Shown one piece after another: positions 25,601-34,880 of a stretch of DNA of 64,000 nt. The notes beneath the pieces are model-generated. The model was not told the origin of the DNA. It saw nothing but the letters and a program-made list of their open reading frames with translations, and made no database searches. Position 1 is the first letter of the stretch. Every line of letters starts with the position of its first letter. A program made the translations under genes and the position numbers. Source of the stretch: Drosophila persimilis (lineage: Eukaryota > Arthropoda > Insecta > Diptera > Drosophilidae); assembly GCF_003286085.1 (NCBI RefSeq), contig NW_020825289.1, positions 14,198,001-14,262,000 on the forward strand, read 5' to 3'.

Positions 25601-25900
25601 GAAACTGGGACCATCAATATTCGGAAAATAACAATGAAAATATCTGGAAGACTTTAAAAACTGCTAAGGGCTCAAGGATCCACCCTCAACTCCATGAATT
25701 GTCCGAAAGTTCAGGCACAGTTTTTATCTGTAATATTTTGGGGAGGACTGCAAACACTTCCATCTTTGTGTCTGTATGAACCTCCATCCATGTGTACTGT
25801 CATATTTTTGGGTACTCTCAGCTCACTGCAGCAGTCAGCAGCTCTGCAACTGCCTTTCTTTTTCTGCCCCAACACTGGGCCCGCGCTGAATAGCTGTTCA
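16610..25900. other. Long intergenic region, no convincing gene
   Basis: Open frames here are short and lack known protein character. Simple repeats are frequent: (TAA)n near 17032-17046, GCAGCC repeats near 19322-19347, CTCGC/CTCTC tracts near 19515-19543, GACCAGG repeats near 19842-19865, GCTCA repeats near 20011-20033, (CAG)n near 21239-21255, (GACTCG)n near 24040-24060 and CTGGTGC repeats near 24857-24881. AT-rich stretches alternate with GC-rich ones, as in fly intergenic DNA that holds enhancers. The best open frame, at 24551-24967, is treated under findings. Confidence 0.5.
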
Positions 25901-25924
25901 ATAATTCAAATAATTCGCTGCAGC

Positions 25925-26055
25925 TATAAAAACGACACCTCCAACGGTTTCTGAACTCTAAAGTCTAGTGTGCAAAATCACAGTTCTAATCTATATTCTA
26001 ATTACCCTGTGGTTGGACTATAAAAACTACACCTCCGAATTCGGAAAATATCAGT
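25925..26055 (+). promoter_or_regulatory. Duplicated TATA box block and initiator
   Basis: TATAAAAACGACACCTCC at 25925-25942 and TATAAAAACTACACCTCC at 26019-26036 are near-identical and 94 bp apart. ATCAGTC at 26048-26054 lies about 30 bp after the second TATA and fits the fly initiator, so the second copy probably drives the gene starting at 26106. The first may serve an alternative start. Confidence 0.65.
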
Positions 26056-26105
26056 CTTGTGTCTCGTTGGCCTATCATCGAGTCTCCGGAGTCTCCAGTT
26101 CTGCC

Positions 26106-27273
26106 ATGGCTCCACAATTGGTAGGATACTCTGCACGATAGTTGCATATATAATGCCTGGTAAACTGGATACTTGCAGATACTCATCGTGCTGCTGGCCC
26201 TGCTCCGTGGGAGCTCCAATGCCATTATTACCGAGCTAGCCCGCCAGGGCGAAAGTGCAGTTCAGAGCCTGGCGAACCTTCACTTGGCCCCGTTGCGCTA
26301 CCTTGACGTACTTTTCGGCACCAACCATGGGATAGTGCCATTCTCAAAGGGCATTCAGTTGACCAAAACCATCGGCTCTCCGATCGGCGACTATCGTCCG
26401 TACAGTAAGATCTCCGCTGGCGTGGGTCAAGGAAGTGATCTGATAACCATTATCAAGAATCCACGCTCCCCGTATAGCTACGGAATTCCAGGGTATGATT
26501 ATCCCACATACCTCAAGCCCTTCTATAGAAAGCAAGTCCGTGTTGGAGCCGGTGGGGTTCTTATTGGACCCAATGGACTACCTCTCGCACCCAACGGCCT
26601 GCCGATTGGAACTGATGGGCTACCTATTTCACCTTTCGGTCCCAACGGTCTCCCCTACGGGCCTTTGGGTCCAAACGGTTATCCTTATCTACCTTTCGGT
26701 CCCACCCCGACTCCTCATATAGTACCGGTTCCAGGCATTGCCGGTCCTATCATTAGGAGTCCCAGGGGTGCCCTTACTGTGGACAGAACTATCGGCATTA
26801 ACACTCCCTTCGGTGGAGGTAGTATTAATCTGGACACATCTGTCGGGCTCAATAGGATCCATGGCCCAGGGGTGCAGGTGACTGCGGGTGGTGGGGCCGG
26901 TGTTGGTAGTGGTGGCGGTTGGTTTGGGAACGGGGGTTTCCTTGGAACAGGACTCTTCGGCACTAAGGGACTCTTAGGCACCGGAGTCTTAAGCAGTAAA
27001 AGCTTGAGCCTGGGATTCCTCAACCCATTCGGACTACCATTGCCAGGCTTTATAATAAACCCATTCGGAAACATATTTGGGTCCTTGGGCAATTTGTTTG
27101 GCTTCGGTGGAGGAGTGCAAGCCAACGTAGGGTCACAGATTGTAAAGGCCCCAAGAGCACATCCACTGCTTCCAGGCGTCGAAGGAAGTATCACTGTCGA
27201 TGTCGGCGGCTCGCTGGCCCCCCCAACGGGACTACTCGGAATGATCCACCCCCTGCTGAATATATTCGGATAG
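26106..27273 (+). CDS. Secreted glycine/proline-rich repeat protein (2 exons, 369 aa)
   Basis: Exon 1 (26106-26120) codes only MAPQL; exon 2 is 26179-27273. The intron of 58 bp sits inside the signal peptide (MAPQLILIVLLALLRGSSNA). About residues 130-178 carry imperfect repeats of the PNGLP type (GPNGLPLAPNGLP, GPNGLPYGP, GPNGYPYLP). About residues 240-280 are glycine-rich (GGGAGVGSGGGWFGNGG) with GTGLFGTKGLLGTG repeats. The tail has GLPLPGFIINPFG and GSITVDVGG. Such composition is typical of insect cuticle, eggshell or extracellular-matrix proteins, but no defined domain was recognised. A TATA box and initiator lie upstream and AATAAA at 27443. The 15-nt first exon is shared with the next two genes. 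Confidence 0.85.
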
Positions 27274-27449
27274 AGGATTCATCCCGCACTCACCACCGCA
27301 ACGAATACTGGATTGGATATTGCAATGAAAACGGCTCCGATGGTTTAACGCTTAGGATTAATCTTTTAGTATTAAGAAACGACAAGTGTCTGGGTTGAAT
27401 TAGCATTTGTCTTGGCCAAGCTTTGTAATTGTAATACCCAATAATAAAA

Positions 27450-28200
27450 TTAAGCAGCATTCCAAATCACACGTGATTATTTCTCAGCATGGACCATCGA
27501 CCATAGGTCTATCGGTTTCTATTTCAGCTACAAAATGATTCATTTACTCCAGAAATTGTCCTCTTTCCTCAAATGGGATGGGAGAATACCACATAAGGTG
27601 CGCCCCAGGGAAGCAGTATAGATGTCAATGGAATATCAGTGAAAATCCGATCCTTAGGGAACAAGTTTCTGGTACTTTTGACTCTCAAAGAAGGCCGGTA
27701 ACTTTCGTCAAACAAATTGTTGCCTTGAAGAGGCTTGGAGAACAAAACACTTGCAAACTTCAGATACATCTGTAAGAGTAAGTGTCATATGTCGGATTTC
27801 TAATCGAATTAAATGGTCCACTCCAATGCTAGGTATACGATATGCTGGTGTATGCTATAGCTACCAGAAAGGGCGCCAACTACCAGGCTATTGAGTTCGT
27901 ATTTGGCATAGCAGAAAGAAGGCCGTATTGGTAGATAAAACTTCATTGGACTTCAAACTTTTCACATTTCCACATTAGTAAAGGTCTAAAAAAAACATCT
28001 TAATTATTGTTTCGATACAATTTATATATACTATATATATATATACTATATACTAATATACTATTGCAGTCAAAAGGTTTATGGAAATTGTTGGAAAGCT
28101 CTACACGACATTTATAAGTGTGAAATGCTACGACTGAACTTTTCTCCTAAAAGGTTTACGATTCCCATCATGCATTATGCATGCAATATGCATTTGAGTG
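27450..28200. other. Intergenic, no gene recognised
   Basis: The DNA is unique. It has an alternating TATA tract near 28022-28065, and TGCATTATGCATGCAATATG at 28171-28190 upstream of the next promoter. Short open frames on both strands at 27569-27775 overlap each other and show no protein signature. Confidence 0.4.
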
Positions 28201-28219
28201 CATTGCATGAGTTATTTGG

Positions 28220-28250
28220 TATATAAACGCCTGCCGGAGACTCAGTTGTG
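28220..28250 (+). promoter_or_regulatory. TATA box and TCAGT initiator
   Basis: TATATAAA at 28220-28227 is followed by CTCAGTT at 28241-28247, about 35 bp upstream of the start codon of the first small glycine-rich gene. The upstream block TTTACGATTCCCAT is similar to TTTTACGACTCACAT upstream of the neighbouring paralogue. Confidence 0.6.
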
Positions 28251-28278
28251 GAATTATTTTCGAAGTAAAATTTCAAAA

Positions 28279-28628
28279 ATGAGAGGTCTGCTGGTAAGTT
28301 GGGGGCCCCATATATAGTTTATGTGCATATATCCAGCTATAAATATTCTTCCCAGGTTCTGGTCCTAACGTTGGCTCTGATGACTGGAAGTGCCCTGGGC
28401 TCTCTAGCATTTTGGCAGGCTTTGCTGGGAGGAGGATCCAGCGCTGGAGCTGGAGCCAGGGCTTCTGCGATCAGCAGCAGCGTAGGTGGTGGCTTCGGGG
28501 GCTTAGGTGGGGGCTTAGGTGGTAGCTTAGGGGGTGGCATAGGTGGTTTGAACGGTGGTTTGAACGGTGGTTTATCCTATGGTGTTCCCCAAAAATCGTT
28601 TCAAGTGGGGCTTGGCTACTCACATTAA
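28279..28628 (+). CDS. Small secreted glycine-rich peptide, paralogue 1 (2 exons, 95 aa)
   Basis: Exon 1 (28279-28293) codes MRGLL and exon 2 is 28356-28628, with a 62-bp phase-0 intron. The signal peptide MRGLLVLVLTLALMTGSALG is followed by SLAFWQALLGGG. Then comes a run of GGLGG / NGG repeats and a short tail PQKSFQVGLGYSH. It is a close relative of the gene at 29852: the N-terminal 32 residues are nearly identical, while the glycine-rich middle is expanded here. AATAAA lies at 28690. Likely an extracellular structural or antimicrobial-type peptide; which one cannot be told from sequence. Confidence 0.85.
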
Positions 28629-29109
28629 TTCCTCAAATTTGTCGCCAGAATCTCCAGCAATTCCTTTGCGCTGTGGTTAGACATTCTGAAATAAAATGTA
28701 TTTGTGTATGAATATTGAAATATAATAATTACTCAATTCAAACTGTAAGTGGTTAACTATTTAATAATGGAGGTGGAGGATTAATGTTTTCACTGGTGGG
28801 ATTCACTGATAAGGCCGCTAAAAGCTCGAGCGATGCTCGAATTCTGGTGCCTCGCCGGATGCCAGTCAAGGTACAATTTTCACCCGATTGTAGATCGAAT
28901 CTTGCATCGCCAAAGGAAGCTACTGAGAAACTTTCTACATTCTATACTCCTCTTGCAAGTCAGAAGAGTTCTGTGTAGAAATATGCTGACTGGTCTGGTT
29001 ATAGGGTTTCAAACATCTGATTCAAGCTTTATCGAAAGAAAGTGGTAGAGTTCATCCATAAAAAACCCTTTGCATTTGTAGTAAAGTCTTACCCTGAAAC
29101 TTATGCATT

Positions 29110-29410
29110 ATAATGGTGTTAGAGCTTCTATACCATATTTATACCCGATACTTAGAATGCGTATAGGGGTATTTTACATTTGTGGTGAAAGTGGATGTGT
29201 GTCACACCCAGAAGGGAGCGTTTCCGACCCTATCAAGTATATAATTTCTTGATCAGCATCAATGGCCGAGTCGACTGAGGCATGTGTGTCTGGCCGTCTA
29301 GTTCGACAGCTAATTCTCAGAGACTATAAGAGCTAGAGTAACGAAATTTTGTATTCAGACTCCTGTGATGTCACACTGAATAAAATGGCGAAAATCTTTG
29401 GCATTCACAT
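29110..29410. repeat. Fragment of a dispersed Drosophila repeat
   Basis: The stretch from TATACCCGATACTTAGAATG through GGGGTATTTTACATTTGTGG, GTTTCCGACCCTATCAAGTA and TTGATCAGCATCAATGGCCG to CTCAGAGACTATAAGAGCTA matches, from memory, a family of non-coding repeats found many times in obscura-group and other fly genomes. It has no coding part here and I do not assign it to a class. It lies between the two small glycine-rich paralogues. Confidence 0.6.
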
Positions 29411-29772
29411 ATTTAAAGATACGAGAAAATCAATTAACGCAGAATCATACAGATTAACCATATCTAGCAGATTGCTGAATCTGGATCAGATCGTATTATG
29501 ATTATAGCCAGAAGGAACAAATAAATTTTCAACGGCTCTCTCTCTCTATCTATGACACACTCTTCGTCGTGCAATGTGTGCGGCCTCTGGCGAAGAGGAG
29601 CCATAGTGACTGAATGTCGGGTATAAGTGCCCCCTCGTTTGAAGTGTGAAATCTTAATATTAACATCGTAACGAATCAACTTTTCTTGAATATAGAACTC
29701 TGCAAAAGTTTTACGACTCACATTATCATATTTTCACTATGCATTTAAATCGGAATTATAGGATTTCGTTTC

Positions 29773-29810
29773 TATATAAACGCTAGCCGAGTTACCTCCG
29801 GTTATCAGTC
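29773..29810 (+). promoter_or_regulatory. TATA box and TCAGT initiator
   Basis: TATATAAA at 29773-29780 and TATCAGTC at 29803-29810 have the usual spacing of about 30 bp. TATGCATTT about 35 bp further upstream recalls the TATGCATTT upstream of the first paralogue. Confidence 0.65.
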
Positions 29811-29851
29811 CCGGAGCTGTCTAGCAAGAAGACTCCCGTAAAGTTTCTAGA

Positions 29852-30137
29852 ATGATGCGTCCGTTGGTAAGAACACATCTCCAAATACACTTTAACTTGC
29901 AATATACCCACCTCTAAATATTTCCTCCAGGTGCTGGTCCTGACATTGGCTTTGCTGACTGGCAGTGCCCTTGGCTCCCTTGCATTTTGGCAGGCTTTGC
30001 TGGGAGGAGGTGCAGCTGCAGGTTCTGCCTCATCAGCAAATGCGGTATCGAATTCCTATACCCTAAACACTCCCAGTTTAGTCGTTGGCGGTCCTCGAAA
30101 ACAATTTTCGCTTGGGGTTGGGGGGGGCTTTAAATAA
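29852..30137 (+). CDS. Small secreted peptide, paralogue 2 (2 exons, 73 aa)
   Basis: Exon 1 (29852-29866) codes MMRPL and exon 2 is 29931-30137, with a 64-bp intron at the same place as in paralogue 1. The signal peptide MMRPLVLVLTLALLTGSALG and SLAFWQALLGGG match the neighbour. The middle is alanine/serine-rich (AAAGSASSANAVSNSYTLN) instead of glycine-rich, and the tail RKQFSLGVGGGF matches QKSFQVGLGYS. Promoter and 3' flank are also similar (TTTGTGTATG.ATATT.AAATATAATAA after both), so about 0.6 kb was duplicated. Confidence 0.85.
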
Positions 30138-30259
30138 TTTTCATGATCTGGTCGCGAGAATCTGCTGCAGTGCCCTGGCCCTGTGGTTAGGCTTTGTCAT
30201 ATAAATTGGATTTGTGTATGGATATTTAAATATAATAACTACTGATAAACTATTGTATA

Positions 30260-32920
30260 ATGGAGGTTCTTTGATTGAGGGTGGTGCGAAGCCAATATAT
30301 TCATTACGAGCTCCACATCAGAGCCACCAAGGAGAGGGGATTGTGGATGCCAGCATGAATGCGTAATGACGGAGTCCTCTTTCCATGATAACAAATGACA
30401 AAGAGTAAAAATTGACACATAAAATTTAAGATGCCCGCTGGTGGCCATTTTCATTTCGGGCCACATAAACCGCCAACACGCGCCATCCACGTCTGCATCC
30501 TTTCGCATTCCCCCCGCAACACTCATCGCTCTCTCCCCCGGTTTCTAGGTATTGTCACCCTCATCCTCTCTGTGCTTTGTTCTCCCACTTCGTTAGTTAT
30601 GTAAATGACTTTGTTTAGTCCTTCCATTGTTGTCCCAACCTCTGCTTTGGCTCCCAAAGATAACTCTCTCAACAATCTGGCAACGCTGTTATCACACACA
30701 CACACGCACACACAGACACCCACTGCTCACGCATGTTTTCGCTTTTCGAGTAGGCACAGATTTTAACCCTTTTTGAAAGCATTACCACCCCAAAACGAGG
30801 ACTCCCTTCGCCTGCCAACCTATTTACTTGCCTATGTACAAAAGAGGGGAAATTTCGACGCTCATCACGCATGAAAGTCGCGTACATGGGCCTGTACATA
30901 GGCACAGAAGCTGTGTATGTACCTCGACTTACGCAGTATTTGTTTCCCTTATATTCGACAGAACCCGCAGGTACCATTTTCATTCAAAAAATTGAGCTGA
31001 CCAGAACCTATGGGAAGGCCCAGACCCAGGCTTCTGCTCTGTTAAACCTCTGTCTTTAAAGGACTTATTACTCGTATTTATCTTTTTGGGTATACTACAG
31101 TCATATTTCTCATTTTCTCATCATCTTCCGTCTGGAACGTGAACCTCCCGAGTCCCACCCCACATTTGCTCTAAGCGCAATTTTCAAATTTAAAAGAAAT
31201 TAAACCCCAAGGACAGTGTCTCTGTCTCTGTATCTGTCTCTGTCTCTGTCCGTGCTGTCTCCTTGTATTTTTCTATATTCTGCTTTGATTAACATTCGCC
31301 GCTGGATGCTAGATGCTGGTTGCTGGTGGCTGGTGGCTGGATGGAGGCGACAGTCTTCCACCTAAAACCGGGGGCTTTAATTACTTTTGGGGGTAGTTTT
31401 TGAATTTACTTTCTCTTTCTGTTTCTTTTGTCGACACACAGAGGGGCAGAGACAGAGTCGGCGGCACAAAACTTTAAGTAATGGAATTTTTCTATGCATC
31501 ATAGGCATATGCTCTCAACAATTATCCCTTATGCTTCCACACCCTGGCCAGAGGTAGAGACTCCGGTCTCCTGCCGACGAAATAAAAGCCTCCAAGCGTG
31601 TCCTATTCAATTACCTTTTTTTCTATCTATTCCCAGGAAGAGGTGGTGGGGAAGCGAACATTCAATCCGCTTTGTATGTGTTCCCTGGGGTTCATTTTGC
31701 CACGGATCTAACCACTTGACCATGATATTTCAATTTTTTTTTTTTTTGCTCGTTGACCACATGAAACCGGAAATAACCTAATTGACCTCGGGGAATGGAC
31801 AAACACGGCGGAGGGGAGGGGAGGGGGAAGCGTTAGGTATCATTGCAAATCGCATCAACTGACCAAAGCCTCAAGTGATTTGTATCTCCATCTGTTGCGC
31901 CGGACAACAAGGAGGGTCGTCCTGGTCAGTCGAGCCCTCCCCTTTATTGTGCCGTAACTCCCCTGAGGGTCGGGTCTATGTTATGAGGTCTGCCCTGGTC
32001 AGTCGGCCGGTCAGTTGTCGTGTCTGCCGTGTTGCGTGCGTGCTGTTTAAACAAATCAATTACTGCCGCTAAATGCATTTCGTGAATTTGAATTTTAAAT
32101 TAGACATGTTCCCCCTATTCTTTCAGGGCTTTGTTCACACCTCTGCCTGTCCGAGGGGTCACTCGTGTTTGATTGTCATTTAAATGGACGAATGAGCTGG
32201 TCATTTGAAGGCTTAACGTCCGAGTGACAGGGTGAAGCTAATTATCAAGCTAATTAAGCCTCTTCCATTGTCATCTGGTATTCACACCTTCAGAGCCACT
32301 TCACGTTCTACAATTAATCTCCCATCTTACTCCTCATTCATTGCTCATTGTTCATTATCATCGTTTGCATCGTCAAAGGCCTCCCTACTGTGGCAGGGAC
32401 AAGTGCCGCGCTCAGCACTCGACTAAAGGCTGACTCGCATTCAAAGCATTCAAGTGCGAAATAATACTCCACTCCTCCTGCCACTCCTCCTGCTGCTCCC
32501 TGCATTGCATCCTTGCATCGTTGCTGCCTAAATAGTCCTTTATTACAGTCAACTGCCAGTCAAACGAAGTGCAACAGTCAACGTGCTTGTGCATATGCAT
32601 TTCAATGCAACCTAAAAGGTCTGCCCTCGTCCTCGTCCATAATGCCACACCGAGGCAAGGTCTCAGCTCGACGTGTTGCACATGCGGTGCAGCCGCAACC
32701 CCAGTCCCTCGCGCGGCCAGGGCACAACCTCTGCTTGCATTATCCTTTACAATTTGTTTGCTCTTTGCTTTGTTTTGCATTTTTGCATTTTGCACTTGAA
32801 TGCGCTCCAGCCGGGCTGCAAGTGGCGTCTAGAGGGGGGGCACCACACATCCTTTTCGCAGTTTTCGCACAACCAGATGTCTCTCTGTCTCTCAGGTGAG
32901 GGCCTTGAGGGTCTTTTGCA
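30260..32920. other. Intergenic, no gene recognised
   Basis: The region holds (CA)n at 30693-30716, a TCTGTCTCTG repeat near 31217-31250, CTGGTGGCTGG repeats near 31316-31342, poly-T at 31735-31747 and CACTCCTCCTG repeats near 32468-32495. Open frames on both strands at 32412-32942 overlap one another and look like chance frames. Confidence 0.45.
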
Positions 32921-32993
32921 GTTCTATTTTATTAGTTGCTAGTGTGGGAATTTGTGTAAATAAATAAGAAAACATTTAGTCGGGGCGAGCTGG

Positions 32994-34880
32994 TCAGCCC
33001 ATCATCTTTTCCGCTAAGCTGCGGACAACGTTCTCATCGTAGTCTTCAATCTCGTCATCTCCCTCGTCGATGTCCACCCCGTTGGGTCTCGAGGGATAGC
33101 TCTGCTCTGGCGGAACGATCTTGACGCCGTGATCGCCGAACAGAAGACAATCAAAGTTCCTGCAAGTGCACAGACGGTGTGGGTATGTATTAATACTCTC
33201 CTGCCTCCCTCTCACCTCTCGAACAATTCGAAGCCCTGGAACTCGCCGGACATGTACATGCAGACGTGCATGTTGCGGCCCACAAACCAGATGTCATGGA
33301 ACTGTATGCAGGCCCGGGCAAAGTTGAACCGTGGAGGTCTGAAGCAGAACGGCGGCGGATTCTGTCCGGAAACCTTTCGACGGAACCAAATGTTGTTGTT
33401 AACGCGCATGCGCAGCTCAAAGGAGAACTCATCCGGACGGTAGGCCACTTCCGTGCAGCTGTTCATGCCGATCACCGCGAGGAAACCTAGTGGATTAGAG
33501 GGGGTTATCCTTTGCTCTGTATCTCCGGCTTTTGACTCACCCGCACAGCATTTGCACAGTCCAGTGTCGCAGCTACAGGGTATGCGATTCACGAGATTGT
33601 TCAGCGTTATATTCGGCAAACTGAGTTGCCGCGACTCCTCTTCATGGGCTAGCAGGTTGAGGCGGTGGTTGAGCAGACCCAACTGTAGAGCAGCGTCGTA
33701 GGCTAGATCGTCGGCCGGGGCCTGCAGCGGCACTAAGGTGGGGGTGGCATGAGAGAAGTGTAACGATACGATAATCTTCCCCTTTTCCAAGCCATCGGTG
33801 TATTAGTAAATATGTACAGAGTTCTGGGCACCAACTAACTTCCGTTTTATATTGAGATTAGTAGCTCAAAACCGCCAACAAAAAGTAACAAAAAACGTAA
33901 ACAAACGGTTTGCCTAATCATCTTCCACGAACTTCCGCATGTCCAACAGTTCCGCATCAAGACAGCAGCCAGCAGCCAGCAGCCAGCAGCCGGCTGACGT
34001 AGCCCGCAGCAGCGCCTAACAGTTTAAACTATTAACCTTGACTGGAGCCAGCCCAGCCAACGCCACAGAGACAGAGACAGAGACAGAGACAGGCAAACCA
34101 GTCGTTCGGGCCAAAAGAAGCGAAAAGATTTTTGATGTCAATGAAACCGACGAAACAGCCAGCCGCTCGAGCGAGAGCCAAGTGGTCAAGATCATGGACA
34201 ACAGAGAGCCGACAGAGTCGCTGAGAGAGTGGCTTCTCTCCCCAAGATGATGTATGTTTTCGTGGTGTAATTATGAGCACAGATAATCGGAAAGAGCACT
34301 CCCCCACCGTGTGCGGGGGAATCGGGTATTGGGCGAGTCCAAGGCTGGCATTGGCACGTCTCTTTTTGTTCGACAATTGTACAATACTTAATTGGCTTGG
34401 TGGTCTTCAAAGTTTGCCGGCCTTTGGTATGTACGTGCTTCAGTGCAACTAGAACTGCTGCTGGAAAAACAAATGATTAATTTAGGCCACTCCATATATA
34501 ACAACAAAGATTACATGTTTATTGTACAGTTTAGATAACACAGTGCCTCATATTAAATATCACAAATATTACGAGTATTTAGATCGCTGGTCGCTAAAAG
34601 CTTAGGTATTTACAAGCTTAAGATATTTACATATGTACATCCATCGGCTATATTTACATATTGAAATTCCACTAACGGTACTTTACGTAAGGCAAACATT
34701 TACAAAGCGATAGAATATCGGCATTGCAAACGGATTAATAAAGTTAATGGCTAGATAGTAGAAATAGGACGTGAAATAGGAGTTCTTTGTACTACCGGTG
34801 TCCGATTTGGAGACGGCGAAAAGCGAGGCGGCGCACAGCAGGTAGAAGAACAAGCGGGGATGGGAGCTGGCGGCAGGCAT
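32994..34880 (-). CDS. Secreted protein with DUF4773-like cysteine pattern (4 exons, 237 aa)
   Basis: Exons on the minus strand: 34880-34796, 33732-33541, 33486-33216 and 33159-32994; phases 1, 1, 2 join cleanly to 238 codons with the stop. Exon 1 is the signal peptide (MPAASSHPRLFFYLLCAASL...VSKS), far from the rest across a 1063-bp intron. About residues 85-160 hold the domain: IPCSCDTGLCKCCAGFLAV, MNSCTEVAYRPDEFSFELRM, FCFRPPRFNFARACIQFHDI and HVCMYMSGEFQGFELFE. This C.C....C.CC opening with later paired cysteines fits the insect family DUF4773 as I remember it. The C-terminus is acidic (DIDEGDDEIEDYDE). TTTATT at 32928 is a likely poly(A) signal. The molecular function of the family is unknown. 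Confidence 0.82.
33964..33991. repeat. AGCAGCC repeat, four copies, within the first intron
   Basis: Four perfect 7-bp units lie inside the long first intron of the DUF4773-like gene. A GACAGA tract at about 34065-34092 lies in the same intron. Confidence 0.9.

Noticed and set aside
27569-27775. Overlapping 65-codon frames on both strands
   Set aside because: No signal peptide, promoter or splice context; chance frames.
34038-34250. 70-codon frame with TETETETE repeat
   Set aside because: Translation of a GACAGA simple repeat inside an intron of the minus-strand gene.
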